Positions 34,095 through 52,772 of a stretch of DNA of 64,000 nucleotides are shown here, piece by piece. Every line of letters starts with the position of its first letter. The first letter of the stretch is position 1. A program made the position numbers and the translations under genes. Origin of the DNA: Kryptolebias marmoratus (taxonomy: Eukaryota > Chordata > Actinopteri > Cyprinodontiformes > Rivulidae); the NCBI RefSeq assembly GCF_001649575.2, contig NC_051437.1:12401436-12465435 (forward strand), given 5' to 3'. The notes below the pieces were generated by a model. It saw nothing but the letters and a program-made list of their open reading frames with translations. It was not told the DNA's origin and did not search any database.

Positions 34095-34800
34095 GAGAAG
34101 TTGTCCGTGTTTCCCTCTCTGAAGCATCTCCTCTTCTTCTAACATCCTCCAGGGGCTGAGGAGAGCAGCTGCTGGAGGTTTAAGAGGAGAGTGTTGTCTA
34201 AGTCCTGTCCGGTGGAGGATTCTGACAGTCCTGGGTCTACTTTTCGTTGCACAATGCACCAAATGTTTCCAGCTGCTGAAGCCCTGCTGTTGTCACGGAT
34301 GCAGGATGTGTTCCTGACATATGCAAAACCTTCCATCATCTAAATGGGAGCACGTGTTGTTCTAAAACCTGCATGTCCTTTCCTGAACTGACGGGGCCTT
34401 TCTACATGTGCAAGTAATAATGCAATAATGCACCCCCATACCATCAGAGAGGCAGGTTGTTGATGGTCCTGCTCCTCGTCGGTACAAAGGATGTGGAATC
34501 TGAGCTTCAAATCTGGATTCATCTGAGATTTCTCCAGATTCTGGAAATCTTCTGACGATATGAACTGTAGTCGATGAATTTTCAGTTTCTGAAAATGTTT
34601 CGCTGCTTTTAAACGCAGGTTTTCCAGACCGGTGAACCTCTGCCCATCTTTACTTCTAAATGGATTCAGCCTCTCTTAAATGTCCTTCCTATCCCCCGTC
34701 CTTTAAATTAGTTGCAGAAAGCTCCTGCAGCTGTTTCTTCCCACACACGAGCAATACTTTAAAAAATAAAATGTTTTTTTTAAATCTACGCTCTCAGGGT
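34095..34800. repeat. interspersed repeat, same family as the host element at 47.7-49.4 kb
   Basis: GGTGAACCTCTGCCCATCTT, then TACTTCTAAATGG, then CAGCCTCTCTTAAATG recur in the element that hosts the nested insertions at 47745-49430. A minus-strand frame near 34340-34522 includes LMVWGC, reminiscent of Tc1-type transposases, but is too short to classify. The family name is not known to me. Confidence 0.45.
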
Positions 34801-34882
34801 AAACGGACAGATCAGTGTTTCATCAGCTGGATAAAAAAAAAAAAAAACATGATTTGTGTAGCAGAGATGTTTTTAACTTAAA

Positions 34883-34888
34883 TTTATT
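34883..34888 (-). terminator. raf1: raf1 poly(A) signal
   Basis: TTTATT on the plus strand reads AATAAA in the raf1 sense, about 935 nt past the stop codon. It gives raf1 a 3' UTR of about 0.95 kb. No better hexamer lies between the stop codon and this site. Confidence 0.55.
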
Positions 34889-35554
34889 AAACAACTTGCC
34901 CACCAAGTTCACAATAAAAACATCGAAGCTCCTCAACGTGACACGACGAAGAAAACAAAAAAAAATTAGTTCCCAAATCATTCTTTAAATATTTAAGACA
35001 CCCGCCAAAACCGTCCAGCTCGTGACGACGAACCTCGGCCGACCCGCTGGGTGGAAAGGACGCCGTTGGACCGAAAATAACCCCCTACAATAGAGACGAC
35101 TGATAGAACGAAAAAAAAAATAAAATAAAATAATAATAACAAATCCCACGTCTACACCATTATCATTTAAGACAAATATCTACTTCTGTGCAACTACACA
35201 AACTCCTCCCAGAGGAGGCCAGGTTGTGCAGAAACGTAGTTGAGGCTTTTTGTCCTCTTAAGGCAGGAAAGCTTTAAAAGTCTTTTTTTTTGTTTGTTTG
35301 TTTTTACCGGAAACCAGAGCGGTTTGATAAAAAGAGTGCGCTTCATGTCACAGAATGCAAATCGGGGGACGCGTCCGTCCCCCGAGCGTCCTTCAGTGTC
35401 CATTCATCGTCTTAGGCAGGCGTGCGTGCAGATATTTACAACTCAGACCGACCCGGAGCGTCGGCGTTCCGTCCCAAAACGCAGAACGATGTACCTTAAT
35501 GGCGACACCCTCCAAAAACTGCAAATCCATTCTCGTCCCCCCCACCCCCCACCC

Positions 35555-35634
35555 NNNNNNNNNNNNNNNNNNNNNNNNNNNNNNNNNNNNNNNNNNNNNN
35601 NNNNNNNNNNNNNNNNNNNNNNNNNNNNNNNNNN
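35555..35634. other. assembly gap (80 N) inside raf1 3' UTR
   Basis: Eighty N flanked on both sides by runs of C broken by single A. In the raf1 transcript sense these are G-runs. The gap lies between the raf1 stop codon and its AATAAA. Confidence 0.9.
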
Positions 35635-35817
35635 CCCCCACCCCCCCTCACTGTCTATCTCAGACGCTCTGCTTCCCTCTCTCCTCTTTAACAGAGCAAC
35701 GTGGGCGTGGTTACGTGTGGCTGCGGGCGCTAACGTGTTTCAGTAGGTTCGAGCGTACTGACGGCTCGCCGTGAGCTAGCTGTGCGCGAGCAGAGGAAGG
35801 AGGAGGGGGCGGGGCTT

Positions 35818-43591
<7,774 letters not shown>

Positions 43592-44419
43592 CGGTGAAGT
43601 GAAACGCTAACAGCGGTCTGAAGGAAAAAGAGTAAATACAAAAATCACGTTAGCTCACATTCTTCCTCAGGATGCTGGGAACACAGCTGACAGAAAGCGT
43701 GTTTTTCGAGGGCCTCTGAAAAGGCTTCATTCCAGATCTAAAAACAGCCGAAACGGCAGGCTTGTTGTAACGTTACGCCAACTCCCCCAGCTGGTTCGGA
43801 GCGGCTCGGTTACAACCGACTGGGACACCGTTCGTCCTCGACACGGGAAAGGAAAGAGGCAAAACAAGAGCTCTGGGGCTGTGATGCCGTCAGGAGTTAG
43901 GGAGGTAACCTCGCCGAGATCGACTCTCAAAGAGCCAAGTGGAGCCATTTCAGGTGTAGCCGACAGCCACCAACGACAAACGCAAAGCCGGGGGGAGAAA
44001 TAAAGGGGAACTCGTGCTCAGGTTTACCCGGCGTGTGCACGATAAGCTCGGGATTTCACGCCTGCACTGCGTCAGGACATCGACGTGGTTTCTGAGGGGC
44101 AACATGCACGCCGCGAGCAACAGAGGCGTCGACAAACTGAGACGATATCGTGACATTTTGGAGCTTGGCTGTGATTTATGGGTACCTCCAACACACACAC
44201 ACGACCTCTGACCTTTGCTCCCTCAGCAGGGTACAAACAAACAAAAAAACAACAACAACAAAACAAACCTTAAAGCTGGCCTTTTTTATGTATTTTACCG
44301 GAACGGGAGACGATGCAGTTTGTCAAACAGAAAGCTGGAGTGCGTGCATGGAAGAAATAAATAAATAAAATAAAAATAATCACGGAAAGTCTCCTGATGA
44401 GCCGCTCGGGTACCGGAGC

Positions 44420-44455
44420 AGAGAGAATACAAACACACACACACACGCACACAAA
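44420..44455 (+). repeat. (CA)n microsatellite in raf1 intron 1
   Basis: A short (AC)n run with one GC interruption, in the intron between the noncoding first exon and the first coding exon of raf1. The rest of that intron (43618-45529) shows no gene or classified repeat. Confidence 0.75.
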
Positions 44456-45529
44456 AAACTCAACTACATTGCAGGAAAAAGAAGCGCCTGGGAAAAGCTC
44501 AACGTCTACTTAAAAAGTGACCATATAGCAAATATTATCTTGAAAGAGGGAAAACTTGGGATACATCGAATACACTCAATGCATTGCCTACTCCTAGCTG
44601 TTACAACCTGCACAAAAAAGGGGGTTTATTTCCAGATTATGCTTTCGACTGAGAGTTTACTGCCATGCAACAGCTGACAACTAGTTTGTAAAACATGCAG
44701 GGAAGTAAACAAGCACAGGACAACAATGAGCTGGCAATCTGAAGCAATATGAGCCTTCTGAAATAAAATAAAAACAGCTAAATCCAACCCTTCATCTGCT
44801 TTGTTTCCAGTGTAAACTGCAGGGTTATGTTGTACACACGAGCAGAAAGTTTGGTGTTTATTCTTGGTATTCACGTTCTCCAAAAAGTCTTGAGTTGTGT
44901 CCAAAGACCTGCTGACCCCGAGGAGATTGTGAATATACACTTTGACTCCAGAGCAGAGCTGCTGATGTTTCCAGAAAAATAATTAAGAAATAAAATTAAA
45001 AGAAACAAGCTGGAGGGCTTACTGCACGCTGCTGGAAGTGTGTCCAAAAACAAGTGCAGTGATCCGTGCAAACAAAAAAGAAAGGAAGGCAACGACACAA
45101 ACGGCGTTAGGTGGTTTCTGCTGAATAAAAAAACAACAAAAACAAAAACAAAGCTAAATTATCCAACCTAATTCACGAACCCTCCATAATCTGAGCAGCC
45201 CGGGAGTTCACTGGGAGCCTGAACCTGGAGGAGAACGACGTCAGCAGGAGCCTCGGCTCTGGTTTTTAGCAGACAAAAGGGACTTTTTTCCCTGGGACTC
45301 CTCGGGAAGCCGCTGCTGTCCGCCTTACGGACCCGGTAGTTCTGATTGAAAGCCGTGGAGCCGCCTCGAGGCCCGCGAGCGAGCCGCGGTGACGGTGAGC
45401 TCCGCGGCTCCTTCCCGTCACGGTTCCGCTTCAAGTTTCGCCTCGTCCGGAGCCGACTAACCCGCCCGAGGTTAGCTTTCCGAGCGGAGGACGAGCTGGT
45501 GTGTGTGTGTAAGTGTGTGTGTAGCTCAC

Positions 45530-45970
45530 CAGGAGAAGGCGAAAAAAAGTTGCGCTCCGCCATAACTTTGGGGGAAAGTGGCGTCGGTGACGTAATCATC
45601 TCTGCAACGCGTTCAAAGACTGGAGGAAAAACGAGCGGAGGCCCCGCGAGGACCTCCGGGTCGGTCCGGGTCGCCCCGGCGGAGGTCGCCTCGGTGCGAG
45701 GCGTGAAGGTCGGGGCGGGACCGGGTCGCCGAACACCTGAAGGCAAGGAGGGGGAAGTGTGTCGCCGCCCGTGGAAACGCGACGAGCACGAAAAAATCCG
45801 CCGGTCCCTCAAAGTGACACGGAGAGGGAGCGTTCCCCTCCAGGTGTCGCGTCCGGCGAAGCACTTTCGAGGCACGGTCCACGGCGGGGTTTACTCGGTT
45901 TGCGTGAAGGTGAACCGGGTCGGCTCGGTTCCGTGAGTCCGCCTGACGCCACCGGCTGAAACAGGACCTC
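45530..45970 (-). promoter_or_regulatory. raf1: raf1 noncoding first exon and CpG-island promoter
   Basis: A CpG-dense region runs from about 45.2 to 45.97 kb. In the raf1 sense, a donor CCTG|GTGAGC at 45530/45529 would splice to the acceptor at 43617, giving a 5' UTR exon, as in mammalian RAF1. The putative exon contains ATGGCGGAGC (ATG at 45563), a short upstream frame that ends in exon 2 before the RAF1 start. A CRE-like TGACGTAA lies at 45588-45595. The transcription start itself is not determinable. Confidence 0.55.
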
Positions 45971-47740
45971 GCAGTCAAAACAAGACCTGCAGGCATCACT
46001 GCGCAACCATGGCACTAACCTTAGCCCTCCTACTTTAACCACACTTTTACTTTTCCTCCCCACAGAAACATGCGGAAGACTTTCTTTTAAAGCGAATATA
46101 ATATTTAAATTACGTACAGTTTAAAGTAGCTGAGAGTGGACCACGTACAAAAGGTTAATAATGTCATTTAAGCAGAAATGTGTTTGTAAAACTACACTTT
46201 GTGTAATGATTGTAGTTTGGGTAAAATATGTTGTGTCCGTGCGCGCCATCTTGTGGCGAAATGCAGACATTGCAACCCCAGTGTCTTCTGCTTTTCTAAT
46301 TTATGACATTTTACAGATTTTGTAAAAAAAACAAAAAAAAAAACAAAGATCAGTAGCATGACATGCAGCTGACATTAGCCTAAAAAATCTCCTTACAGTT
46401 TAGTGATCAAAAATGCATCAACCTTTTTAAAAATACATCTTTGTTGTTTACTCCTCCCACAACTAGAACAGTTTCAACACACAAAACCCAGGCCTTATTG
46501 CTCCCTAAACTGATTTAGACACAGTATTGTTGAGAAACCATAAACCATCCACACTCACCATGTGTTCACCGTCTCTGTGGCGTCCTGATCTGGGTCCCCT
46601 GAGGAGCCCAAATCGCAATCATGGCTCCGAACGTCCCGTCAGCAGGCTGGACTTGACACCATCTAGGACTGAGACAAACTTATTAGCATCCCGTGGGTGT
46701 GTGTGTGTCCTGATGGGTTCAGCAGCATATAATGTTTCCGTAAAGCAGCTTCAGACAATTTCAGTGACAGACGGAAACATGAACCTTGCGTCTTGCTTCA
46801 GCCTCAACGGCAAATCGCACATTTAGTCGCCATAATCAGACTCGGCGAAACATCTATTTACCAGACAACCCCAACCTATGATCTGACAACAAGTAACACA
46901 AACACCAAATCCTGCTTCTGTGCAGACGAGGGCAGGGCTTTGTCATTATGGAGCATCTTAAGGTGCCCCGCTCCAGTGCTGTGTTGTCGATCGGCGTGCG
47001 TCACGATCCTCGCACAATTCGTCCACCAGACGTCGAAAAACGTCAGGTCGACCCATTCAAAGTGCGCAAGCTAATAAGCGAAGGCCTCGGGAACTAGGAA
47101 ACGCGATCCCCAAAAAGCTCTTACAGCCGAGGCCACCTTAAGAGTGACGAAAGCTTCTCTTTCCACCTATTGATCCGAGCGCCGAGCACTCAGGCTGCTG
47201 GGATGGTCCCAGGAACTGTCTCCGAGTCCTGATCTCAGCCGAGACCCGTCAGAGGACACGTCCTGTCCTCTGACGGGTTTCAGAAACGACCACATCCTTG
47301 ACTTTGGTCACAGGCCTACTTATTCTCACAATCAGAGGCGGTACCATAAAGGCCTTCAGGAATACTTCCTCTAAATTCATTTCATTTTATCACTTGTTAG
47401 GGATTCCCGAACCCGGCAGATCCAGCTGGTGAGTTTAATCACAGCGCAGAGAGAAACACCTGACATGTATCATCCGTTAAACGTGTTCCCGTCATCAATG
47501 ATTCTGATCACAAAACAAAGAAATAAATTACAGTCATCGTGATTCTCCATTGCTTTGACTCAAGCCTTAGTGGAGGTTCAAATATACAACACCGAACTGG
47601 ACTCATCCGGTTAATTCGGGGCAGATATCCAGTTATACAGATATTTTTAGACATTTATAATTCTAAACAACCCCTGTGTCAAAGGAGCGGGGAAAATGTC
47701 TTATTATTGTCATTATTCTGAAACTGTTCCACTGTTTTTC
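45971..47740. other. raf1-cnbp intergenic interval, left part
   Basis: No gene is seen. Short open frames carry no recognisable domain. The stretch contains one perfect hairpin (47244-47278) and A-rich tracts near 46326-46345. Confidence 0.4.
47244..47278. repeat. perfect 15-bp inverted repeat (hairpin)
   Basis: ACCCGTCAGAGGACA (47244-47258) and TGTCCTCTGACGGGT (47264-47278) are exact reverse complements around the 5-nt loop CGTCC. No T-run or other terminator feature follows. Function unknown. Confidence 0.8.
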
Positions 47741-47776
47741 ACAGACTGGTGAACCCCTGCCCATCTTTACTTCTAA

Positions 47777-48350
47777 GGCCCGGTCCCAATACTCACACTT
47801 CCACCCTCGTGTCCTCCAAATGCACGTTCACGCTGAAGGGTTTAGTGCGTCCCAATTCTCCGGAGTGCTCTTTAGCCCCGCCCCCTTTGTGTACTACAGC
47901 TGCCCTTTAGCTAAGCCCGCATCAAGGCAGACTTCAGCAAAGTTTTTACTCACAATTCATTGCTGCATGTGATGTTTTGATTTTTTTTTTTATATTATCT
48001 TTATTGACAATGAAAGGGTTTTGAATTAAACGGCAAGCATTCAACAAGTCAGAACAAAACACATTTGAACAGCCAAATATCTCCTGCAATGACTTTGGAA
48101 AGCAAAAATACCTAAACTGTACTTTTAAAATATTACTGGCACCTTCTTAAAATACCAAAACAGGGACCGGTCAGCCATGTTGGACATCACAGTTATGACG
48201 CAGAGGCGCAAGTCGAAGACGTAACCCGTACTGTCTCTCTCCAGATTCTGTGTTCCTTTAACCTGCGCACACGAACCCTTCAGTGCACTTTGACTGAATA
48301 CACGCTTCATAGAGGGGCGTAGGGTGGAGGGTGAGTATTGGGACCAGGCC
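47777..48350. mobile_element. PIF/Harbinger-like MITE
   Basis: Terminal inverted repeats GGCCCGGTCCCAATACTCAC and (reverse complement of the right end) GGCCTGGTCCCAATACTCAC match at 19 of 20 bases. The element is flanked by TAA on both sides (47774-47776 and 48351-48353), the 3-bp target duplication typical of PIF/Harbinger. The 574-bp interior has no transposase frame, so it is nonautonomous. A T-run near 47979-47990 may mark a further small insert. Confidence 0.7.
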
Positions 48351-48365
48351 TAAGAGACTCAGCCT

Positions 48366-49080
48366 TCTTCTTTCTCTTCTTGATTTTTTTTTTGGCATTT
48401 GGCAAAAAACAGGTGTGCATTACCGCCACCTACTGGTGTGGAGTGTGACTCAAACTGGCTGTCCTTTCATACAGGTGTTATCGGTGATCGTATTTTATTG
48501 ATCGACTTTGTTTTCCTTAAAGAAAACCCTAATTAGACTTTGACTACTTTCACTTTCTGGATCTCCCTGTTATATGTTTATTAACTTAAACGTTTCTTTA
48601 TTTTTCCCTAAATCCCTCCAACGCAGATCTTCTTCCTGTCTCGTATCTCCAACTAAAATGACGTGTTCTCTCGTTCCATTTTCTCCACAGTACGGACAGG
48701 TTCCTGTTTTGTGTTGCTGTGGTCGAAATGACGAGTCCAGCGTGTCCAAATCTTAATCTGGTGACTAACTTCCCATCCCTCCTGCTCTTTTGAATCCTAA
48801 ATTACCACCTTCCTTTGTCATCTTCATCCCGCTCTTTCTGCCACGTTTCCTTCAGTCTTTCTTTAATTATACTTTTTGCTTCTAGTTATTCTTAAGTTAA
48901 CTTGTTCTGTTGTTGCCCCCTTTGCTTCTTTTCCCTTCATCCCGATATGAGCCGGCACCCAAATAAATACAACTGGTAATCCCACCACCTGTACAATAAA
49001 CAATGATTGTCTGATAAAATGTCTGGTCTGAATATGTTTTAAGATGGTTAGGGCCGAACTTTAGTCTGAACAAACACCGT
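48366..49080 (-). mobile_element. 5'-truncated LINE with zinc-knuckle-like relic
   Basis: On the minus strand a decayed frame near 48640-48745 reads HKTGTCPYCGENGTREHVIL, matching the CxxC...H cysteine motif at the C-terminus of many non-LTR reverse transcriptases. The 3' end (plus-strand 48366-48455) has GCATTACCGCCACCTACTGG and an AAGAAGAG-rich tail. Flanking 14-mers AAGAGACTCAGCCT (48352-48365) and AAGAGATCCAGCCT (49081-49094) agree at 12 positions and look like its target-site duplication. The clade is not determined. Confidence 0.6.
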
Positions 49081-49430
49081 AAGAGATCCAGCCTCTCTGA
49101 AAAATGCTCCTTTTATTGACCAAGTTCAGTTGGAAAATGCTCTTCCAGCTGCACCACTTCCTTCTGCTGCCCCCATCCCGAATGCTTCAAGATGTGTTCA
49201 GTTCACTTTGTTTAAACGTTGCCAAACAAAAGTCACGTCCAGGTGCTGTGCAGAAAACACCAACTGGTCAAACGGATCCGTCTAAGGAAACCAGCTGATC
49301 GATGCGTTGCTGCCATAAAAAGTAAAAATCACAAAAAAAGATACTTTCTTAGTTTAAATATCTGAACAACATGGGGGTTTGTGAGATCAGCGAACACCTT
49401 TGCATTTATTCAGAACGTCCTAAAGACGCA

Positions 49431-50098
49431 GATCTTTCAGTGTCTAGCTGATTTTTAGGGTCACGATTCGATTCAGAGATGTTTTTCTACTCAAACGGTC
49501 CAGAGATTCTGTTTAAATTATATGACTGACAAGAGGAAAAGATGGTGTGAACAATTAGAGCATTTATTTAAAACGGTTCTCTAAGGTTCCATGCTGTACC
49601 AAATCATCAGCTTAGATTTAAATATAAATAGTTTTGTGCATACAATTCTTAAATTATCTGTATTAGCTTAGATGCCTGGCTTTTTCTCATATAAAATTAA
49701 AATCAAAGAATTATTCAAAATATAACTTTACAAAAATTAAACAGACGTTAATCCATCATAGTGCATTGATCTTTGACCTTACAGTCATAGTTCATGTTTT
49801 GTAAATCTCTAAAACTTTGACTTTGCTATCTTAACCGAAGTGCATTAATATTTGTTAAATCTTGAACAAAATGTCAGTCTATTCAAGTCTCTGATTTATG
49901 AATCACTCAAATTGCATTAATTATTATTTGAAAACTGATTTTTGAGCATTTTGAATCAATTCAGTTCCAAGGACTAGGAACTGCGATTCTCTCTATAATC
50001 CATTTTTTTTCTGCACCCCCTACTACGTCCCCTGTTTCGTCGGAGCTGGTAGTTGTGGGATAAAACTGCTCAGGGCATCAGGAAAGCTGTGGAAAGCT
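49431..50098. other. AT-rich intergenic stretch, nothing recognised
   Basis: No coding exon, RNA gene or classified repeat is supportable between the nested repeats and the gapped hAT element. Confidence 0.4.
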
Positions 50099-50106
50099 GC
50101 AAACAT

Positions 50107-51001
50107 CAGTGACGTGCGGTGAGGTTCATGGTTGGTGAGGCACTGAGAGTCAGATTTACAGATATATAAATCCAAAAGGGTAGCTTATTCAATTGGCTAC
50201 TGGTTATTTCATATCTCATCAGCGTTCTTCACACACACACACACACACACACANNNNNNNNNNNNNNNNNNNNNNNNNNNNNNNNNNNNNNNNNNNNNNN
50301 NNNNNNNNNNNNNNNNNNNNNNNNNNNNNNNNNNNNNNNNNNNNNNNNNNNNNNNNNNNNNNNNNNNNNNNNNNNNNNNNNNNNNNNNNNNNNNNNNNNN
50401 NNNNNNNNNNNNNNNNNNNNNNNNNNNNNNNNNNNNNNNNNNNNNNNNNNNNNNNNNNNNNNNNNNNNNNNNNNNNNNNNNNNNNNNNNNNNNNNNNNNN
50501 NNNNNNNNNNNNNNNNNNNNNNNNNNNNNNNNNNNNNNNNNNNNNNNNNNNNNNNNNNNNNNNNNNNNNNNNNNNNNNNNNNNNNNNNNNNNNNNNNNNN
50601 NNNNNNNNNNNNNNNNNNNNNNNNNNNNNNNNNNNNNNNNNNNNNNNNNNNNNNNNNNNNNNNNNNNNNNATTATATTGGCGACATGCAGCGGTACGGCA
50701 ACAGGCAGGGGCCAATTTCATGTATCAACCCAGTTTGTGATGGATTGCGCAATCAGAGGTGAAGCTCGGCTCGTTGCTGCCGCACCTCGCGTTTCACCCT
50801 CATATTTGAACAGGAAATATGCGATTTCAGCGATTTTGACTATAAAAATGCGATTTGGACCATAAAAATGTTTGAAAATTACTCATACATAAAGATCAGT
50901 GGACAAATATTAATATTCATTTTATGTTACGATTTTTTTTTTCTTGTCATGATGACAGGGGAGGCTCTGCCTCACCTGCCTCCCCTGACCGCACGTCCCT
51001 G
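50107..51001. mobile_element. nonautonomous hAT element containing a sequence gap
   Basis: Inverted termini CAGTGACGTGCGGTGAGG (left) and CCTGACCGCACGTCCCTG (right) match imperfectly. They are flanked by a perfect 8-bp target duplication GCAAACAT (50099-50106 and 51002-51009), diagnostic of hAT transposition. The interior holds a (CA)n run ending at 50253 and 417 N (50254-50670), so its true length and coding potential are unknown. The visible parts contain no transposase. Confidence 0.8.
50254..50670. other. assembly gap (417 N)
   Basis: A run of N directly after a (CA)n microsatellite and inside the hAT element. Any open frame spanning it is meaningless. Confidence 0.95.
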
Positions 51002-51329
51002 GCAAACATGGATCCCGGGTGATTTTTACAGAAGCTAACGAACAAGTAATCGGGCTGGATGTGAGGTTTTCCTCTGCACTGTGCAGAAAACAACGATATA
51101 TGATAACAGATTAACAGCAGTAGATCATAATAAATCAATTAAACGAGGGATTAGTATCATCTGTGCATGCCTAGTGTTTGTAACATTAGTGGGAGGAAAT
51201 ATGTTATTAGGCTTCAACTTGATCATCTTACGATCTCACATTTGGTGTGTAGCGACCCAGAGCAGGGTCCTCAGACCTCCACTTTGGGAAACACCGCTTT
51301 AGCCTACGTGCTTCTTCTTCTCCTCCTCT

Positions 51330-52440
51330 CTTACCGTGCAGTTTATCACAACACGAGCTGTCTCTGTGTGGTTAGCAGTCAGCCCAGCCGCGGGGTTCTC
51401 GCTTCAAAAACTTCAGGCCGTCGGAGAATAAAAGTCGAGCCGATTAAGGAGAAAAGGGGGAACCAGCCCGCACCCATTGGCCGGTTCCCAGAGGCGGTGT
51501 CCGGACACCGCCGCGTCCTATTGGTCGCTCGCGGAGCCCGTGGCCAATGACATCGCAGGTTTTTACTGGTTAATGCGAATGACAATTCAGGAACTCCTGC
51601 TGGCACCGCATGTAGCGCAAAGAAGGAGGCGTAAACACTGACATAGCTAGGTAGCCGATACGGTAAGCAATAAAACATTACATTTACGTGAGGAGCGGAC
51701 GGTAAATGCTTGTTTGTTTTGCGGCTGCTGTGCGTTTAAAGTGCCCGCAGCGGGGAAGAGGAAAGTTTCGAGCGCGCTCGTGCTCGCAGATGCGCGTGGT
51801 TTTGATTTTGTTTGCTATCGCTAGCTCGGCGTCGTCGGGGGGCTCCGAGCCGGGCCCGCTAACGTTAGCCCGTCGCTTCGGCGTGTGCGACCTGGCGGGA
51901 AATTTTTGGCGTGTTTTTAACGCGTTTTTCGGCCGGGCGCCCGAGGAAACGCGTCCGCCGCGAGGCGTTCGTCGCCACGGGCGCCCGTCCGACGCGCTCC
52001 CGCCGGAGGGCGAGCGCGGATCGTCGACCGAACCGCGGTTCTTCGGTCGTGAGGCGCCCGAGCCTGTGTTTAGCTAGCGGCTAGCTAGGCTAGCTAAACT
52101 AGCTTAGCCAGCGCCTGCGTGCGTCTCGCGAGTGCGCAGTAAAATCAACGTGACTAGGCCGACGCTAGCAGCTTCAACCTTTGGCATTTGGTTTCTGTCT
52201 TTTTTAGTTGTTGTTTTTTTATTATTTTGAAATCCCTCAAACAGTTAGGAGACAGGTATTCCGTGCCGCTCGCTTCTTTAACTCGTAACCCGGTTAGCTG
52301 GTCGGGCTAACGCAGCGAGGCTTCGACTTTGTTGCCGTTTCTGACGGTAAATAACAACACGACGCGGCGTGCTGCCGTGCTAATCCCTCCCGGTCGGCGG
52401 CGTGGAGCTGGAGCTGCGTGGTAAACCTGAACTAACCGGC
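51330..52440 (+). promoter_or_regulatory. cnbp: cnbp CpG-island promoter and first noncoding exon region
   Basis: Very CpG-rich sequence begins about 1.7 kb upstream of the cnbp coding start. Three NF-Y-type boxes occur: ATTGG near 51476 and 51520, and CCAAT near 51542. A perfect palindrome GGCGGTGTCCGGACACCGCC (51493-51512) sits between the first two. GCTAGC-type words cluster at 52062-52100. A donor-like CG|GTAAGC near 51661 could end a noncoding first exon. The start site is inferred only from position. Confidence 0.6.
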
Positions 52441-52714
52441 TTGGATTCACGTCCTTGCCCTCGTGTGGCTATCTGTGGGGGGGAAAAAAAACGCCGAAGC
52501 AAATAGTGAAAGTGTCGCGTTACCCGAGCTGAAAGTTGAGTCCCGGCTTTCATTTAGTTGATCATTTTAAATGCTCCGAGGTGTAGCTGTTTCAAAGGAG
52601 TTTATATTTAGCTGCCCCGTCTTCCTACGTTATTGTCCTACGGCTACATTTTATTTAAAAATAAAATCATTAACACTAATTAACTCACCATTCCTCTTGG
52701 CCTAATTTGTCCAG

Positions 52715-52772
52715 CGAGCAGAAGTTTGTCCTGTGGCGATCACAGCATGGTCCTTCTGACTGATGAAGCCCT
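52715..52772 (+). other. cnbp: candidate alternative 5' UTR exon of cnbp
   Basis: A 58-bp segment is bounded by a reasonable acceptor (TTTGTCCAG) and a consensus donor (CCT|GTAAGT). It contains ATG at 52747 and no stop before the donor. If spliced to the acceptor at 53087, its short frame ends exactly at the cnbp start as TAATG. No transcript evidence is available here. Confidence 0.3.

Larger units (their letters stand above)
47740..49430 (+). repeat. interspersed repeat interrupted by two younger insertions
   Basis: The parts at about 47740-47776, 48351-48365 and 49081-49430 read continuously once the inserts are removed: GGTGAACCCCTGCCCATCTT, then ACTTCTAAGAGACTCAGCCT, then CTCTGAAAAATGCTCCTTTT. 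This order resembles the copy at 34.6-34.7 kb. The family is common in fish; I cannot name it. Confidence 0.55.

Noticed and set aside
29965..34888. A further protein-coding gene between syn2 and raf1 (such as the 3p25 neighbours PPARG, TSEN2 or MKRN2)
   Set aside because: No frame in the interval shows nuclear receptor, endonuclease or RING/CCCH motifs; only repeats and short frames are present.
35240..35774. Open frames of 139-168 codons on the plus strand
   Set aside because: They run through the 80-N gap and lie antisense to the raf1 3' UTR; no domain is visible outside the N.
45168..45936. 196- and 235-codon frames on opposite strands
   Set aside because: Both lie in the raf1 CpG island, where stops are rare by composition; sequences are low-complexity Arg/Pro/Ser with no family resemblance.
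50193..50762. Open frames of 170-189 codons on both strands
   Set aside because: Most of each frame is the 417-N gap; the rest is a CA repeat and transposon sequence.
51706..52077. 123-codon frame starting MLVCFAAAVRL with a signal-peptide-like part
   Set aside because: It lies in the cnbp CpG island with Arg/Pro-rich low-complexity content; no splice or homology support.
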